Positions 1 to 10,790 of a DNA stretch of 64,000 nt are shown here, in pieces. The position numbers and the translations under genes are program-made. Location of the stretch: the NCBI RefSeq assembly GCF_004379255.2, contig NC_056034.1, forward strand, positions 39,042,887 through 39,106,886. The letters are read 5' to 3'. How positions within the stretch are numbered: position 1 is the first letter of the stretch; every line of letters starts with the position of its first letter. The notes under the pieces were generated by a model. The model saw only the letters and a list, made by a program, of their open reading frames with translations, was not told the origin of the DNA and made no database searches. Origin of the DNA: Salvia splendens. Its lineage: Eukaryota > Streptophyta > Magnoliopsida > Lamiales > Lamiaceae.

Positions 1-158
1 AGAGCTCGTCTGCCCACAACGGCTATCCTCATTAGTTTCTGCCAGAGAGGGTAGTTGTTTCCATTAAGTTTGACCGCCTGAGTAACGTTCTTACTCATTC
101 TCAGTCTTGACTCGTTGTTGTTGTTGGGCTTTTCTTCATCGTCAGAATGATCTGCCAT
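1..158 (-). mobile_element. Ty1/copia gag N-terminus, cut by window edge
   Basis: The minus strand reads open from an ATG at 156-158 to the window edge. The peptide starts MADHSDDEEKPNNNNESRL and contains VKLNGNNYPLWQKLMRIAV, the hallmark of the N-terminal gag domain (UBN2/DUF4219 type) of plant Ty1/copia elements. The rest would lie left of the window. No 5' LTR is seen: only about 100 bp (159-256) separate the gag ATG from recognisable terpene synthase exon sequence. That spacer has one weak resemblance to an initiator-tRNA primer-binding site near 205-220. The element is therefore either 5'-truncated or rearranged against the terpene synthase. The family call is strong; the boundary is unresolved. 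Confidence 0.8.
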
Positions 159-256
159 GGCCGAGATTTGGTATTCTCAGGCTGTGATTAATCTTATTCT
201 GAGCCTTTCTCTGATGGCATGTTAAAAGAATAAATTGTGGAAAAGAAGAATTTCAT

Positions 257-1884
257 TCATTCAACTTGCAAGCATTCCGCGAATCGAATTCGAAGAGGAG
301 AATACTGAGGTTCGTGATGGAATGCCATACACCAAAGATGGGCCTCCACCACTCGATCTCTTGCATATGCTAATTTTGATTTCAGATCAAATTTCTTCCA
401 CAACCTTTTCAAACAATTCAATAATTAATACTAAGTAGTAGTACTATGTAAAATTTCACATATATATGTATAATTTAAAAATAAAAACAACTGTTGCTCA
501 ATAAAAAATTTGTTATTACCTGGATAGAATATAGAGCTCTTTCCTGTACAGATTCTGCAAAAAATTGAAGTTGACTTTTGCTAGTTTGAGAAGTAGTTGA
601 TTTTTGGAGTCACCCTTTTCATAAATAGAGATGAAAATCCTTGCATAGACCATTGTATTACTCCTATGAAGAGGGTGCTCCAAAGCTCTCTTCACTTTCT
701 CTCTAAGAGGTGACTCTAACTCTGCTTCGATACGTCGCATGTAACTGTTTGAGAAAACCTCAGCCTGTTGTAATATTTCTTCGTCGTGAAATCGAACATA
801 AGCTGCTTCGAACAAGCTTAATACGCCCTCCACGTCGTCGTCTTCCTCTTCAAACATGCCATCTTCATTAACAAACTTGTTGAAAACATCTGCAAGAGAT
901 GAATTCATCAAAATGTTCATAGCAAACAACAGAGATGAGTTTATGAAACGAAACATACTGCAAGAAATGTGGTGCCGGTGTTGCCTGAGCAGACGAAATC
1001 CAAGTGATGTAGCGAATAAATCGCAATGTTGGAGAACTTGTGCATTGTTGATTTGTTGGAGTATGTGTTCGATTTCTATCTCGAAAAGGTAGGCTAATCC
1101 CAAACGCTCGAGTTTGTCGATCAATATCATTTGATTGAGAGACGTTGTTTCTGCTATTAGCATGCATCTTGCTTTTTGCTTCAATGTTTCGATTGCTTCT
1201 GCATTTTTTTCTTGTTCCTGATAAATTAAGTAAATAATTTATGTTTATATAAATTAAGGCATGCCAAAATAATTTATAACAATCAATTACTGTACAACGT
1301 TTTATTTGCCTATAAATATATATATAAAATTTTATCAATATGTTTCTTCTCACGAATTATTTTTTGTCCCAAACATAATTGTCATACATAGAGATGCCCA
1401 AGGTTTTCGGTTTTGGCGGTTAACCGCGGAACCGTGACTTTTTTCTTGAACTGCTGGCCGGTTCCGGTTCTAAATTTTACGAACCGAAACCGTGCAGGAA
1501 CCACCGGTTCTGGACGGTTCCAAATCGGAACCGTGAAAAACCGTCGGAAACCGGCGGTTCGGAACCGGAACCCTGAAATAGCCTCACGGTTCGGTTCCGG
1601 TTCTACATTTCTCGATACCGGAACCGCCGGTTTACGAACCGTGGGCATGTCTAGTCATACATATATACAGTATATTTGAATTTCTAACAAAAACCTAAAT
1701 TCTTAAAAAATGAAAAAAAAAAACATTGAAAATTTATATATTTACAATACAAATAATGCATATAGATATATACCTTGTCGTCAAAAGTGAAGTTAGAGAA
1801 AATATCACCCCAAATGTTTGGAACATGATTCGTCATAGGCGGTGGTCTTACTTCCCTCATATCTACAACATTGTATGTAGCCAT
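257..1884 (-). pseudogene. Terpene synthase (TPS-a type), first four exons only, truncated
   Basis: Exons, in transcript order: 1774-1884, 959-1217, 520-889 and 257-404. They join in consistent phase with GT-AG introns. Exon 1 (37 aa) has [18 protein letters not shown], corresponding to the N-terminal R-rich/W motif, with no plastid transit peptide. Exon 2 has [19 protein letters not shown] and [15 protein letters not shown]. Exon 3 has [12 protein letters not shown] and ends at ELYILSR. Exon 4 has KLAYARDRVVEAHLWCM and HHEPQYS. An active enzyme would ionise a prenyl diphosphate using DDxxD and NSE/DTE motifs in later sequence. Exon 4 instead runs into a stop at 257-259, before DDxxD, and copia gag sequence lies just beyond. 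The 69-bp intron 2 has no in-frame stop, so a naive reading fuses exons 2 and 3. The lack of a transit peptide suggests a cytosolic sesquiterpene-type ancestor. The 3' half may lie left of the window. Confidence 0.9.
1389..1653. mobile_element. 265-bp non-autonomous hAT-type MITE in terpene synthase intron 1
   Basis: A perfect 8-bp TSD, GTCATACA, lies at 1381-1388 and 1654-1661. Inverted ends are TAGAGATGCCCAAGG and TAGACATGCCCACGG. The interior is packed with GGTTCCG/CCGGAACC-type motifs in both orientations, as in hAT subterminal regions. Open frames across it on both strands are by-products of this palindromic composition. Its termini resemble those of the hAT element at 58761-60458. Confidence 0.85.
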
Positions 1885-2129
1885 TTGATGATTTCTTGCC
1901 GACCTCTCAATCTCTATGATTTGTGAAATCGCAATTTATAGACAATTAAATGGGGTCACAGAAAATTAATGCATTGTGGTCTGTACACGTTACCTCAAAA
2001 AAACAAATCCTCTTCTATATTTTCCACATAAATGTAAAGAACAGAAAATAAAACTAAATACAACAATGCTGACATGGAATAAACATCAAGCCGTATCGGT
2101 GATTTAAATAATGAAGTCAGTTTCCGACA

Positions 2130-3358
2130 CTACCTAATTTGATTTTGTTGTAATTAAATAGCAGCGTTTTCTATTTATTAGGTACTGTAGTAATTAAATT
2201 TGTTGCTTTGCGGCATCAACTCTAGAAAAAAAATGAAAGCTAAAGGATTTTGACAAAGATTCCCAGCAAAATAAATAAATAAATAAATTACACAAATGAT
2301 CCCCGAACTATGTGTTTCGCACACAAATGGTCCCTAAAATCTAAAATATCATATATTCCCTGAACAAAGTGTAATCACATTCTTGGTGCTTTTTCACTAT
2401 TCATCACAATTTTGTATCAAAAATGTCCCTTAACACATGGAGGGTATTTTTGAACTATTATATTGGATACGATATTTTCTCATTCTCTCTTTATAATATT
2501 AGATATGATATTTTGTTATACTTAATACCTAAAATGATATAGTTTGCACTTCACTTTTTCAATCATTTTATGTTTAGATCTTCTTTTTCCTCTTTTCTTT
2601 TGAACTTTTAGAAAAAGAAAATTAAAATTAAAAATGCTATGAAATTCTTAAATATACTAGTAGAGTATTAATCATTTGAAACTTTACAACGTATCCTGGT
2701 TAAGAAATTCAAGAAAAATCAACGTTGAAGAAGGCTCGCAAGCGACCCGAACCATGCTAGATTGCTCCATCTACAAGTCTATAATGTCAGTTTTAAATTA
2801 TATGTAGACTACAAGGTCAGTCGGTTTTAATTTTAACTTGCATTCAATTTCTAGAAATTTTATCACAATTGTTAGGTTTATGTGTTTATTCGTATTAAAG
2901 TTCATGTGCAAAAACGAAAATACAACTAAAGTGTATTTAGACGTGAATTGCCTTAATAAATTCAAATTGTGGAACTAACCCTAAATTGATAATTTAATTA
3001 ATTATTAATATAACTCAATTATTTGAGTAATATAGATTTCCGATTGAGTATTGACGAATTAGCCTAGTATCTTACGAATTAATAGACAGACCTTCGCTTA
3101 AGTTTAAACCGCAACTAACCCTTAATTGATAATTTAATCAATTACTAATATAACTCAATTATTGCTTAACACCTCTTTGCGGCCGTCGGTGCGCAGCATG
3201 GCAACTTTGGTAATACAGCGGCGTTTCCATTTAATGAAACTTGATATGCGACTAGAATTCATTAGTGTAACGACGCTAACTAATTTGATTTTGTTGTATT
3301 TATAATCTGGGCTTTTTATTTAGATTTGCAGCTTTGCTGCATCAACCCAATAAAAAAT
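2130..3358. repeat. Diverged duplication pair flanking about 1 kb
   Basis: About 2130-2240 and 3275-3358 share CTAATTTGATTTTGTTGTA and later GCTTTG(C)GGCATCAAC-like sequence ending in AAAAAATGA, in the same order. It could be a segmental duplication or two copies of an old repeat. Confidence 0.4.
2951..3172. repeat. Diverged local direct duplication (about 60 bp)
   Basis: Roughly 2966-3025 and 3110-3170 share AACTAACCCT, TTGATAATTTAAT and TAATATAACTCAATTATT in the same order with a few substitutions. This is an old local duplication with no coding potential. Confidence 0.55.
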
Positions 3359-4001
3359 GAGGAGTGATAAATGAATCAAAATTGTATATACAAAGTTGGG
3401 GTATATTTGTCATTTTCTATCATTTGCAACAAATAAGGAACTCACTTATTTTACTTGTACTTTAATTTTACATTATAACCCCTTCATGTTAATTAAGGGA
3501 TGGACTATAATATTTTCAATTAAATATTAAAAAATTTATTTTAGCTTTTATAGTTTTAACAAAAAAATTATAAAAAATGAGTTAAATGAAAAAAATAAAA
3601 AAAATAGTAAGAATTGATAATTAAATTAATAATAATATTAGATAAAATTTAATTTAAAAATGGATATAATAATATATTATATTGTAAAATTATTTGAAGA
3701 TTAGTGTTGCTAGTATATTATATTTTTTAACACTTTCCTTCAATACTTAACGTTTTTTATTTATAAAACAATTTTTATAAACTTATTTTTCATAAATTCA
3801 TTTAAATTTCATTTTATTAGAAAAACTAATTTGTATATTTTTTTAAATTTGGATCTCGTACGTACATTGTATTTTATTACATTTTCTTCAACTATTTTAA
3901 TATTTGTGCTTTGGTATAATTTGAAGCTTATTATTTTAAATATTTTTCGTATAGTCAATATGTGGTCATTGATACTATTGTCAAAATTACATGAATAAAG
4001 A

Positions 4002-4026
4002 TTATATATATATATATATATATATA
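4002..4026. repeat. (TA)n microsatellite
   Basis: An uninterrupted TA dinucleotide tract directly abuts the left end of the element starting at 4027. Confidence 0.9.
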
Positions 4027-5576
4027 GGGGTGCGTTATAATGATAACCCCAATTTCCGTAATAACCCTATAACTAAATCTGGACCACACATTTTTAAAAT
4101 CACGCGGTCTAGATTAAAACTTAGATTTACTTCATAAAAAAAAAGCGCGGGGGTAAATATGTCATTTCGCTCATGATAAAATTTACGTATCCAAATTTCA
4201 CTCATTTAACTTCTGAATTTCGCTCATTTTATCATTTTATCAGTCAGTCAAAAGTATCATTTTATCAACCCATAGTATCATTCTATCCGGGAAAACTATC
4301 ATTCTATGCAATAAACCTAACATATATCATTTTATCATTTTATCAGTCAGTCAAAAGTATCATTTTATCGTCTGAAAATATCATTCTATCCGGAAAAACT
4401 ATCATTTTATCAGTTTTAAGTCATTTTGTCACGTTAAAGTATCATTTTATCAGCTTATATGCAATTTGTTCAGCTAAACTATCATTTTTATAAGGTTACT
4501 GTCATTTTATCCGCTTAGATTATCATTTTATCAGGTAAAAGTATCATTTTATTAAACAAAAATGTCATTTTATACACAAAAAATACATATCATTCTATCG
4601 GCTGAAAGTATCATTCTACCCGGCAAAACTATCATTCTATCGGCTGAAAGTATCATTCTATCCGGCAAAACTATCATTTTATCATTTTACGTGATATTTG
4701 GCGAAATTCAAAGTATCATTTTATCAGTCAAGAGTATCATTTTATCAACTCAGAGTATCATTCTATCCGGCAAAACTATCATTCTATGCAATAAACCTAT
4801 CATTTTATCATTTTACGTGATATTTGGCGAAATTCAGAGTATCATTTTATCATTCAGAGTATCATTTTATCAACTCAGAGTATCATTCTATCCGGCAAAA
4901 CTATCATTCTATGCAATAAACCTATCATTTTATCAGTCAGTCAAAAGTATCATTTTATCAACTCAGAGTATCATTCTATCCGGCAAAACTATCATTCTAT
5001 GCAATAAACCTATCATTTTATCATTTTACGTGATATTTGGCGAAATTCAGAGTATCATTTTATCATTCAGAGTATCATTTTATCAACTCAGAGTATCATT
5101 CTATCCGGCAAAACTATCATTCTATGCAATAAACCTATCATTTTACGTGATATTTGGCGAAATTCAGAGTATCATTTTATCAACTCAGAGTATCATTCTA
5201 TCCAGCAAAACTATCATTCTATGCAATAAACCTAACATATATCATTTTATCATTTTACGTGATATTTGGCGAAATTCAGAAATTAAATGAGCGAAATGAC
5301 ATATTTACCCCTCCGCCTTTTTTTATGAAGTAGAGTATCATTCTATCCGGCAAAACTATCATTCTATGCAATAAACCTAAAATATATCATTTTATCATTT
5401 TACGTGATATTTGGTGAAATTCAGAAATTAAATGGGGAAATGACATATTTACCCCTCCGCCTTTTTTTTATGAAGTAAATCTAAGTTTGAATCTCAACCG
5501 CATGATTAGAAATATGTGTGGTCCAGATTTAGTTATAGGGTTATTACGATATTTAGGGGTTATCATATGATCACGA

Positions 5577-5579
<3 letters not shown>
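4027..5579. mobile_element. (TA)n-flanked inverted-repeat element filled with TATCATTTTATC units
   Basis: The left arm (4027 to about 4210) begins GGGGTGCGTTATAATGATAA. The right arm (about 5400-5579), reverse-complemented, follows the same order: GATAACCCC, TAATAACCCTATAACTAAAT, CTGGACCACACAT, TTAGATTTACTTCAT, GGGTAAATATGTCATTTC. This gives imperfect inverted repeats of about 170 bp. The core is an irregular array of short units (TATCATTTTATC, TATCATTCTATCCGGCAAAA, ATTTTACGTGATATTTGGCG) organised into repeated blocks. A partial copy of the right arm occurs at about 5281-5330. Both ends abut TA tracts. Long open frames inside, rich in SIILS and VSFYQ, only reflect the repeat lacking stops in those frames. 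No transposase is seen, so it is non-autonomous; the superfamily is unknown. Confidence 0.75.

Positions 5580-5618
<39 letters not shown>
5580..5618. repeat. (TA)n microsatellite between two elements
   Basis: A pure TA tract separates the inverted-repeat element ending at 5579 from the next element at 5619. Confidence 0.9.
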
Positions 5619-5620
<2 letters not shown>

Positions 5621-5969
5621 AGATATTTGGGATGTATTTATTTCCTTTTTGTATCTTTTGTTCTTTGTTCTTTTTAATCTCAGCCCCACGATTTTGTCAT
5701 CCGACGGTTAGATTGGTGCCACGTGTCATTTAATAATGCAGATTTTCAGTTGAATAATGCACACCGACTAATAATGCACCATTATTATGTAATAATGCAG
5801 ATTTTCAGTTGAATAATGCACACCGACTAATAATGCACCATTATAGTGTAATAATGCACCATTATAGTGTAATAATGCAGATCATATGGACCGTTGATGA
5901 ATGAGATCTAACGGCCCATATTAAGAAGAATAAAGGATCTAAGGGATGAATATGAGAATAACGCTCCCC
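5619..5969 (-). mobile_element. (TA)n-flanked element with ATAATGCA minisatellite, copy 1
   Basis: Read on the minus strand it begins GGGGAGCGTTATTCTCATAT and ends near GGAAATAAATACATCCC beside a TA tract. The middle holds repeated blocks such as TGCATTATTAGTCGGTGTGC and ATTCAACTGAAAATCTGCAT. It is clearly the same family as 26829-27143, which lies in the opposite orientation. No open frame or transposase. The ends are not obviously inverted repeats of each other, so the transposition class is unknown. Confidence 0.75.
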
Positions 5970-6269
5970 TATATATTTTGAATATATAAATAATACTAAT
6001 ACACTTAAAGAATGGCCATGAGCATAGATGGACGTCGAGTGTGTCGACCTTCCATAATCGAATTACCTATATCATGTTATCATTTGATGCACTATAGAAT
6101 ACAACAAACTACTAATAAAAAATAATTTTACAATATGGATTAAAAAAATTATAGGGATTTATTATATATTATTCACTATATCAATTTACCTGGTAGTTAT
6201 ACAATTAAAGGATATGCCACAAGTTGGGTGCCACGGGTTGCTATCATCAGACCATCCCTATTATGAATA

Positions 6270-6502
6270 CTCTCTTAGTTTCAACTAAGTTAAGTCGTAT
6301 TCTTCTTTGGGATGTCCCAACTAAGTTGAGTCATTTTCTTTTTTAACAAAAAGCAAAACATCCAATCACTCTTACTTTATTCCACTATCTACTTTACTCT
6401 CTCTTTATCATTCATGTTTTATTCCTCTCTCCTACTTTTCAACACAAGTTCATAACCTTCGTATCCAAAAGTTATGTCTCAACTTAGTTGGGACGGAGGG
6501 AG
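6270..6502. mobile_element. Stowaway-like MITE
   Basis: It is flanked by TA on both sides. The ends are CTCTCTTAGTTTCAACTAAG and, inverted, CTCCCTCCGTCCCAACTAAG. The CTCCCTCCGTCCC terminus and TA target are diagnostic of plant Tc1/mariner-derived Stowaway elements. No coding capacity. Confidence 0.8.
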
Positions 6503-6638
6503 TACTATTTAGCGCAACACAAAAATAATTATGAAATTAGTATTAAAATATATCAGTGAAATATTGAAATTATAGTGATTTATCATAATTTCAACTTTAA
6601 ATGACCTTTTCAATTTGTGCAGCACGGGCTATATATTA

Positions 6639-6891
6639 CTCCATCCGTCTCACAAAGATTGTCTCACTTTGACTGGGTACGGATATTGAGAAATGTAATT
6701 AAAAGTGAGTTGAAAAAGTTAGTGGAATATGGGTCTTACTTTTATATATTAGTTTTATAATAAAATGTAAGTATGAATGAGTTACTGGAATATGGGGTCT
6801 ACTACCAAAAATGTTAAAAAGTGAAATGAGACAAATTTTGTGGGATGAATGGAAATGAAAAAATGGGACAATCATTGTGGGACGGATGGAC
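6639..6891. mobile_element. Stowaway-like MITE
   Basis: TA target sites flank terminal inverted repeats CTCCATCCGTCTCACAAAGA and GTCCATCCGTCCCACAATGA. About 253 bp, AT-rich interior, no coding capacity. Confidence 0.85.
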
Positions 6892-6989
6892 TATTTGGTA
6901 TTTACTTCATACGATCTAAGAAGATGTTTGTTCCTCTTCTCAACAACTTACAAGTGGGCCACAACCTTCATAGTCTGTTTGACACATCA

Positions 6990-7939
6990 GATTAAGTATT
7001 AGATGTATCTCTACAATCAATACATATACATATACATACCTGAGCTGGAGTTGACACAATCGCCGATTGTCCACGTTTGACTTCTCCAGTAAACCTTTTG
7101 CCTCTCGGATTCTTCTTAACCTTCGGTTTAAGTACACCATTCTCATAAACTTTCTCGAACTTAGGTCGAATTTCATCGATTACGTATGCACCATCAATTG
7201 TGCACGGTAATGTGTGTATCTCAGGACACACATTTGCTCCAACCTCTATCCAAAAAGTTTCATATTCTCATAGGAACCCGTGCATATTTAGCCGCAACTT
7301 GTTGTTTCATAGGGACTCCTACAGGAATATTAAAGGCAGAAAAAAGATTAAGTAAGATTAAATCAATAATAAAAGAAATAATCAATATGGAATCTGTATC
7401 ACTCATTATGATGTATTGTTGCTCTAATTGCGAGAGCACAAAGAATGTACTTTGACCCAGGTAATTTCCAACAAATAGCCCATGTTTTTCCCATTGACGC
7501 GCGAAAGACCTAAATGCTAGAGTCACATTAGCTGGATCGGTCACGTTGGGATAATACTCCATGAATTCTTGTTGGCGCGTAGTCTCAAACATCTATAAAA
7601 AAAACTTTAATTAGTTATGTAGACAAAAGATCATCTTCAAAATGACTAGAAACAAGGGTGGAAAGTAACTTAATAGGATTACCTCTTGAACTACATTAGA
7701 TTGAAAAAGTGCATTCATTTCCACATCTTGCTTATTCGAATCTTCAGGCGTAAGTTTAGAAGGATCAACCCAAGGTAGGATAGGACAACTCCATATACCA
7801 TGTATGCAGAGCCTCAGATCAAGCACCTCCGTTCTCTCAACCGAAAAAGGGAAACGTAGGGAAAGATGTAGACTATCTGGATCCACGTCTTGGTTCCGTG
7901 GTTCATTCCTAAATCCATGAGTTACACGACCACAACTCC
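6990..7939 (-). pseudogene. Unrecognised multi-exon gene fragment
   Basis: Three minus-strand blocks look coding. The first is about 7683-7939, entered from an acceptor ending in CTATTACTAG; it includes CGRVTHGFRNEPRNQ, GIWSCPILPWVDPSKLTPED and ends VVQE at a GTAAT donor. It joins in phase to 7592 and down (MFETTRQQEFMEYYPNV, FRSFARQWEKHGLFVGNYLG). A last block, about 7040-7255, reads FWIEVGANVCPEIHTLPC then VIDEIRPKFEKVYENGVLKP and KKNPRGKRFTGEVKRGQ. The join between the second and third blocks needs either an intron or a frameshift near 7255-7270. I do not recognise the family. No start codon or full structure can be given, so it may be a captured gene piece or a degraded host gene. Confidence 0.5.
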
Positions 7940-10640
7940 CTAGTAATAGAAAGTGTAGCTATTTCGCGACTATACTAATTAAATGGTCACAAGCTCATCA
8001 TAAATAAGTACTTAATTCAAGGGAAACAATGTCTCATAGTGAAAAGGGTACAACCTCATCGAATTCAGAGTAATTAACTGAGTGCATAGTCTTTTCTAAA
8101 ACGATTCTTAAACTTGCAGTGGAAGGTTCCAAGACGAAGTAATATGTATGATGACATATTAAATCAGCTACCTAGCCACATATTATAAGATCTTTCCCAA
8201 CACCTCCTCTGCTCTGATCATGACCTACCTGCACATTAAAAAAAATAATATGCAGGGCTGAGTATTTGATATACTCAGTGGGCTCATTGCCGAAAAAATT
8301 TCTTATTTAGTTGTCAGCCAAACTTGAGTGAGCTCGGGGTTTTTTCTTAAAATAATTCCCTGTCACTAAAACTTTTATCTTTTCAAAGGGTTGACTGCGC
8401 AGTCACATAACATCTCATGATATACCATACCTGATCTGGTGTGAACTGGGAATGTGGCCACATTCCACGACGGTCACTGGACCGGCCAACTCTAGCGCTA
8501 GCACACGGTCCCTATGTGTACACTAGTCCGAGTAGGGTTTGCGCCCTACTGGGACCCGAATTCGATTTAACTTGCTTGGCATAGCCAACAGATAGGTAAT
8601 TATAAATTAAACAAGGCATGACAACTCATCTCAAAATATTCACGTTTTCACATAAAATCATGTTTTGAAAGAAAAGAAACCCACCTTGTTTGCTTAAACT
8701 CTCAAACGAGCGTTCTTTGACTTGATTTTACTTGTCCTGCGATGACGCCCCTTCATAAACAAATAATATACTTAATTTAGGCTTAAGTAATTATTTATTT
8801 AGCGTGTATGCATTCCTAAGCGTGTGCTTATTTTTACTTCCTTCTTTCTAAATCCATAACTCTTTAATCATTAATTAAATCAAACGATCTAATTTATTCG
8901 GGATCCTGCCAAACTTTTCTAGTATAGTAAATTCCCGGAATATTTTTCCTTAAATATTTTGGTCACCGCGACGAATCCCGGCTCCGCTATCGCCGTTCAT
9001 CGCAAGGGAGGGTCCCAAACGGAGGCGGTGCGGCGTCTCACTCCTTCGGTCGCCGTCTGTCGGTCTTCGGTAGGCGCTGGCTCCGCGTCACGGGGGAAAA
9101 TCTCCCTTCATGCCCAATTTCCACTTCCTTAATGAATTCCTTTGATGAAGGCAACCCGGCGGTGCTTTCGCCGCTGCGTTGGAAATGAGGCGAAGGCGTC
9201 GTCTCTCAGAGGACCACCGTCGACCATCTGCCGTTGTCACGCACCCGATGCCTCGGACCTCGTGGCCCTCGCCTTAACCCGCCGGTGTATGCCTTACTGC
9301 CTCACGGTAGCTTCCGGATCCGTCTCTCCTTGATCTCACTCAAGCTAAGTGCTCTAAGCGTTTATCATTTGTGTAGGACCCTTTTTATTCACCGATCATG
9401 ACGTTTTGGGGATTATTGTGTTGTGAGTTCGGCCGAGATGGGTTCGACCGTTTGAGTTTGTTGATGTATTCCTACCACTCGTCTATATCCTAGTTATGTT
9501 CTAGCGCATTATTAGTGAGCTCTAGGAAGTGGCTTGTGATAAAATGTTACATGGTTTGGCTGTTATCATGGCTACGATCACTGTGCTCATACATCTTTGC
9601 CTATCATGCTATGAGTTTCTACATGATGATGTAGTATTCGAATATGAACTTGAAACGAAGTGAGGTTACCTTCACTGCAAGGTATCTCACTGCGCTTTAC
9701 TCCTGGCTCGATCCCCCACACTCTCCAACTTGCTATCTTGCTGAATGAATTTGTGTGGTATGAGGGGGGTGGAACCGAGGGAGATGGCATATATATATCC
9801 CGTTTGTAACTGAAAGTTCTGTAAGACTGTTGATTTGGGCAGAAAAGGAGTCCTTGGTTGGTTGTTGGTTGTTGGTTGTTTCCCTGCATTAATGAAGGGT
9901 GTGTACTCGTGAGAATAAATGCCAATTCAAATCCCCATTTGTTGCCTTATTGCAGAGTATCTCAGTCCCTCTGTCCCTTGCTGCTACTTTCTGAATTTTG
10001 GTGTGCGGTCTTGCATGTATAAGGTGGGGACAGAGGCTGTTTGGTTGGGGTGCGGGCTCCTGCAGTTGTTTCTGCTTTGCTTTGGCTCGTTTTGGCAGGT
10101 GCACAATGGGAGTACAGCCGGTCAAATGCAGCCTTGCAGATGATCTGCAACTGCTGGGGTGGTACTGGCTGGCCTCGCTCCTTTCAGCCAAGCACGTCCT
10201 CATTTTTAGAAAGGTAATGTTTCCCTTCCCCGTTGAGTATAGGCTGTTAAACCTCTCAATTTCCTTATATATCTTTGTCTAACAGTTCGTATTTGGCAGG
10301 GACAGGGAGACTGATCTCCTCTAGGCTGCCACCTTTTCGATTCGGCCCAACGGGCCGTCGAAAATTTGGGCCGAAACCCGTGCTAAAAGGGGCACGAAGC
10401 TAGTAGTTCCATTTGTAATAGAATAGTGTCTCTACTTTGAAGTTTTTCCCCTTTCCTTTTCATCATGTATGCGAAAAATCTATAGAAATTAGTGTGTAAT
10501 TTGTTTCCTTTATTTCCATCATCGAACATTTGTAATCTACAGCTTAGTTTGAAATTTATACACCGCATTTCGTTTACTTAAGAAATGAACGGATGCACTT
10601 TCACTTCATTCTGCCCTTATCTTTTTTTTTCTTTAAATTT
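7940..10640. other. Repeat-like intergenic DNA without recognisable genes
   Basis: The stretch 8200-8760 has phrases common in plant dispersed repeats, for example ATGCAGGGCTGAGTATTTG with TATACTCAGTGGGCTC forming an inverted pair. The run 8940-9340 is unusually GC-rich. Short open frames on both strands at 9140-9925 and 9890-10280 lack any family motif. An LTR or other TE remnant is possible, but I found no paired ends or TSD. Confidence 0.4.
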
Positions 10641-10790
10641 CTAGATTCGCATCCTTTATAAAACATGTTTCCCAAAAACGGGTTGGAGACTTGTATACTC
10701 ATCGTACATCAATTAATCGAAAAGATAAATTCGTTCCACGTTTCCAACGTTATTCCATAAGTCTCGAAAATTTAGTTCGTGGCTATTACA

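Larger units (their letters stand above)
1885..4001. other. AT-rich DNA upstream of the terpene synthase, with local duplications
   Basis: No coding sequence is recognised. The first few hundred bases would be the terpene synthase promoter. About 2285-2400 carries phrases such as CAAATGATCCCCGAACTATG, typical of dispersed plant repeats, but no matching inverted end is seen. Two short stretches recur about 0.2 and 1.1 kb apart (see the repeat entries). Confidence 0.5.

Noticed and set aside
235..438. Plus-strand 67-codon open frame (…RDGMPYTKDGPPP…)
   Set aside because: It starts at TTG and is the antisense shadow of terpene synthase exon 4, which reads as convincing family sequence on the minus strand.
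856..1353. Open frames on both strands over the terpene synthase
   Set aside because: They are out of frame or antisense to exons 2 and 3 and carry no family motif.
1382..1679. Two antiparallel 88-codon frames rich in R, N, P and V
   Set aside because: They are produced by palindromic GGTTCCG/CCGGAACC motifs of the hAT MITE.
4173..5290. 106- and 242-codon frames (SIILS/VSFYQ repeats)
   Set aside because: They are translations of a short tandem repeat lacking stops in one frame; no gene-like composition.
4200..5290. CRISPR-like regular repeats
   Set aside because: Units are irregular, there are no unique spacers of constant length, and the DNA is plant nuclear.
8200..8760. Possible LTR
   Set aside because: The sequence texture resembles plant repeats, but no TG...CA ends, TSD or second copy could be found.
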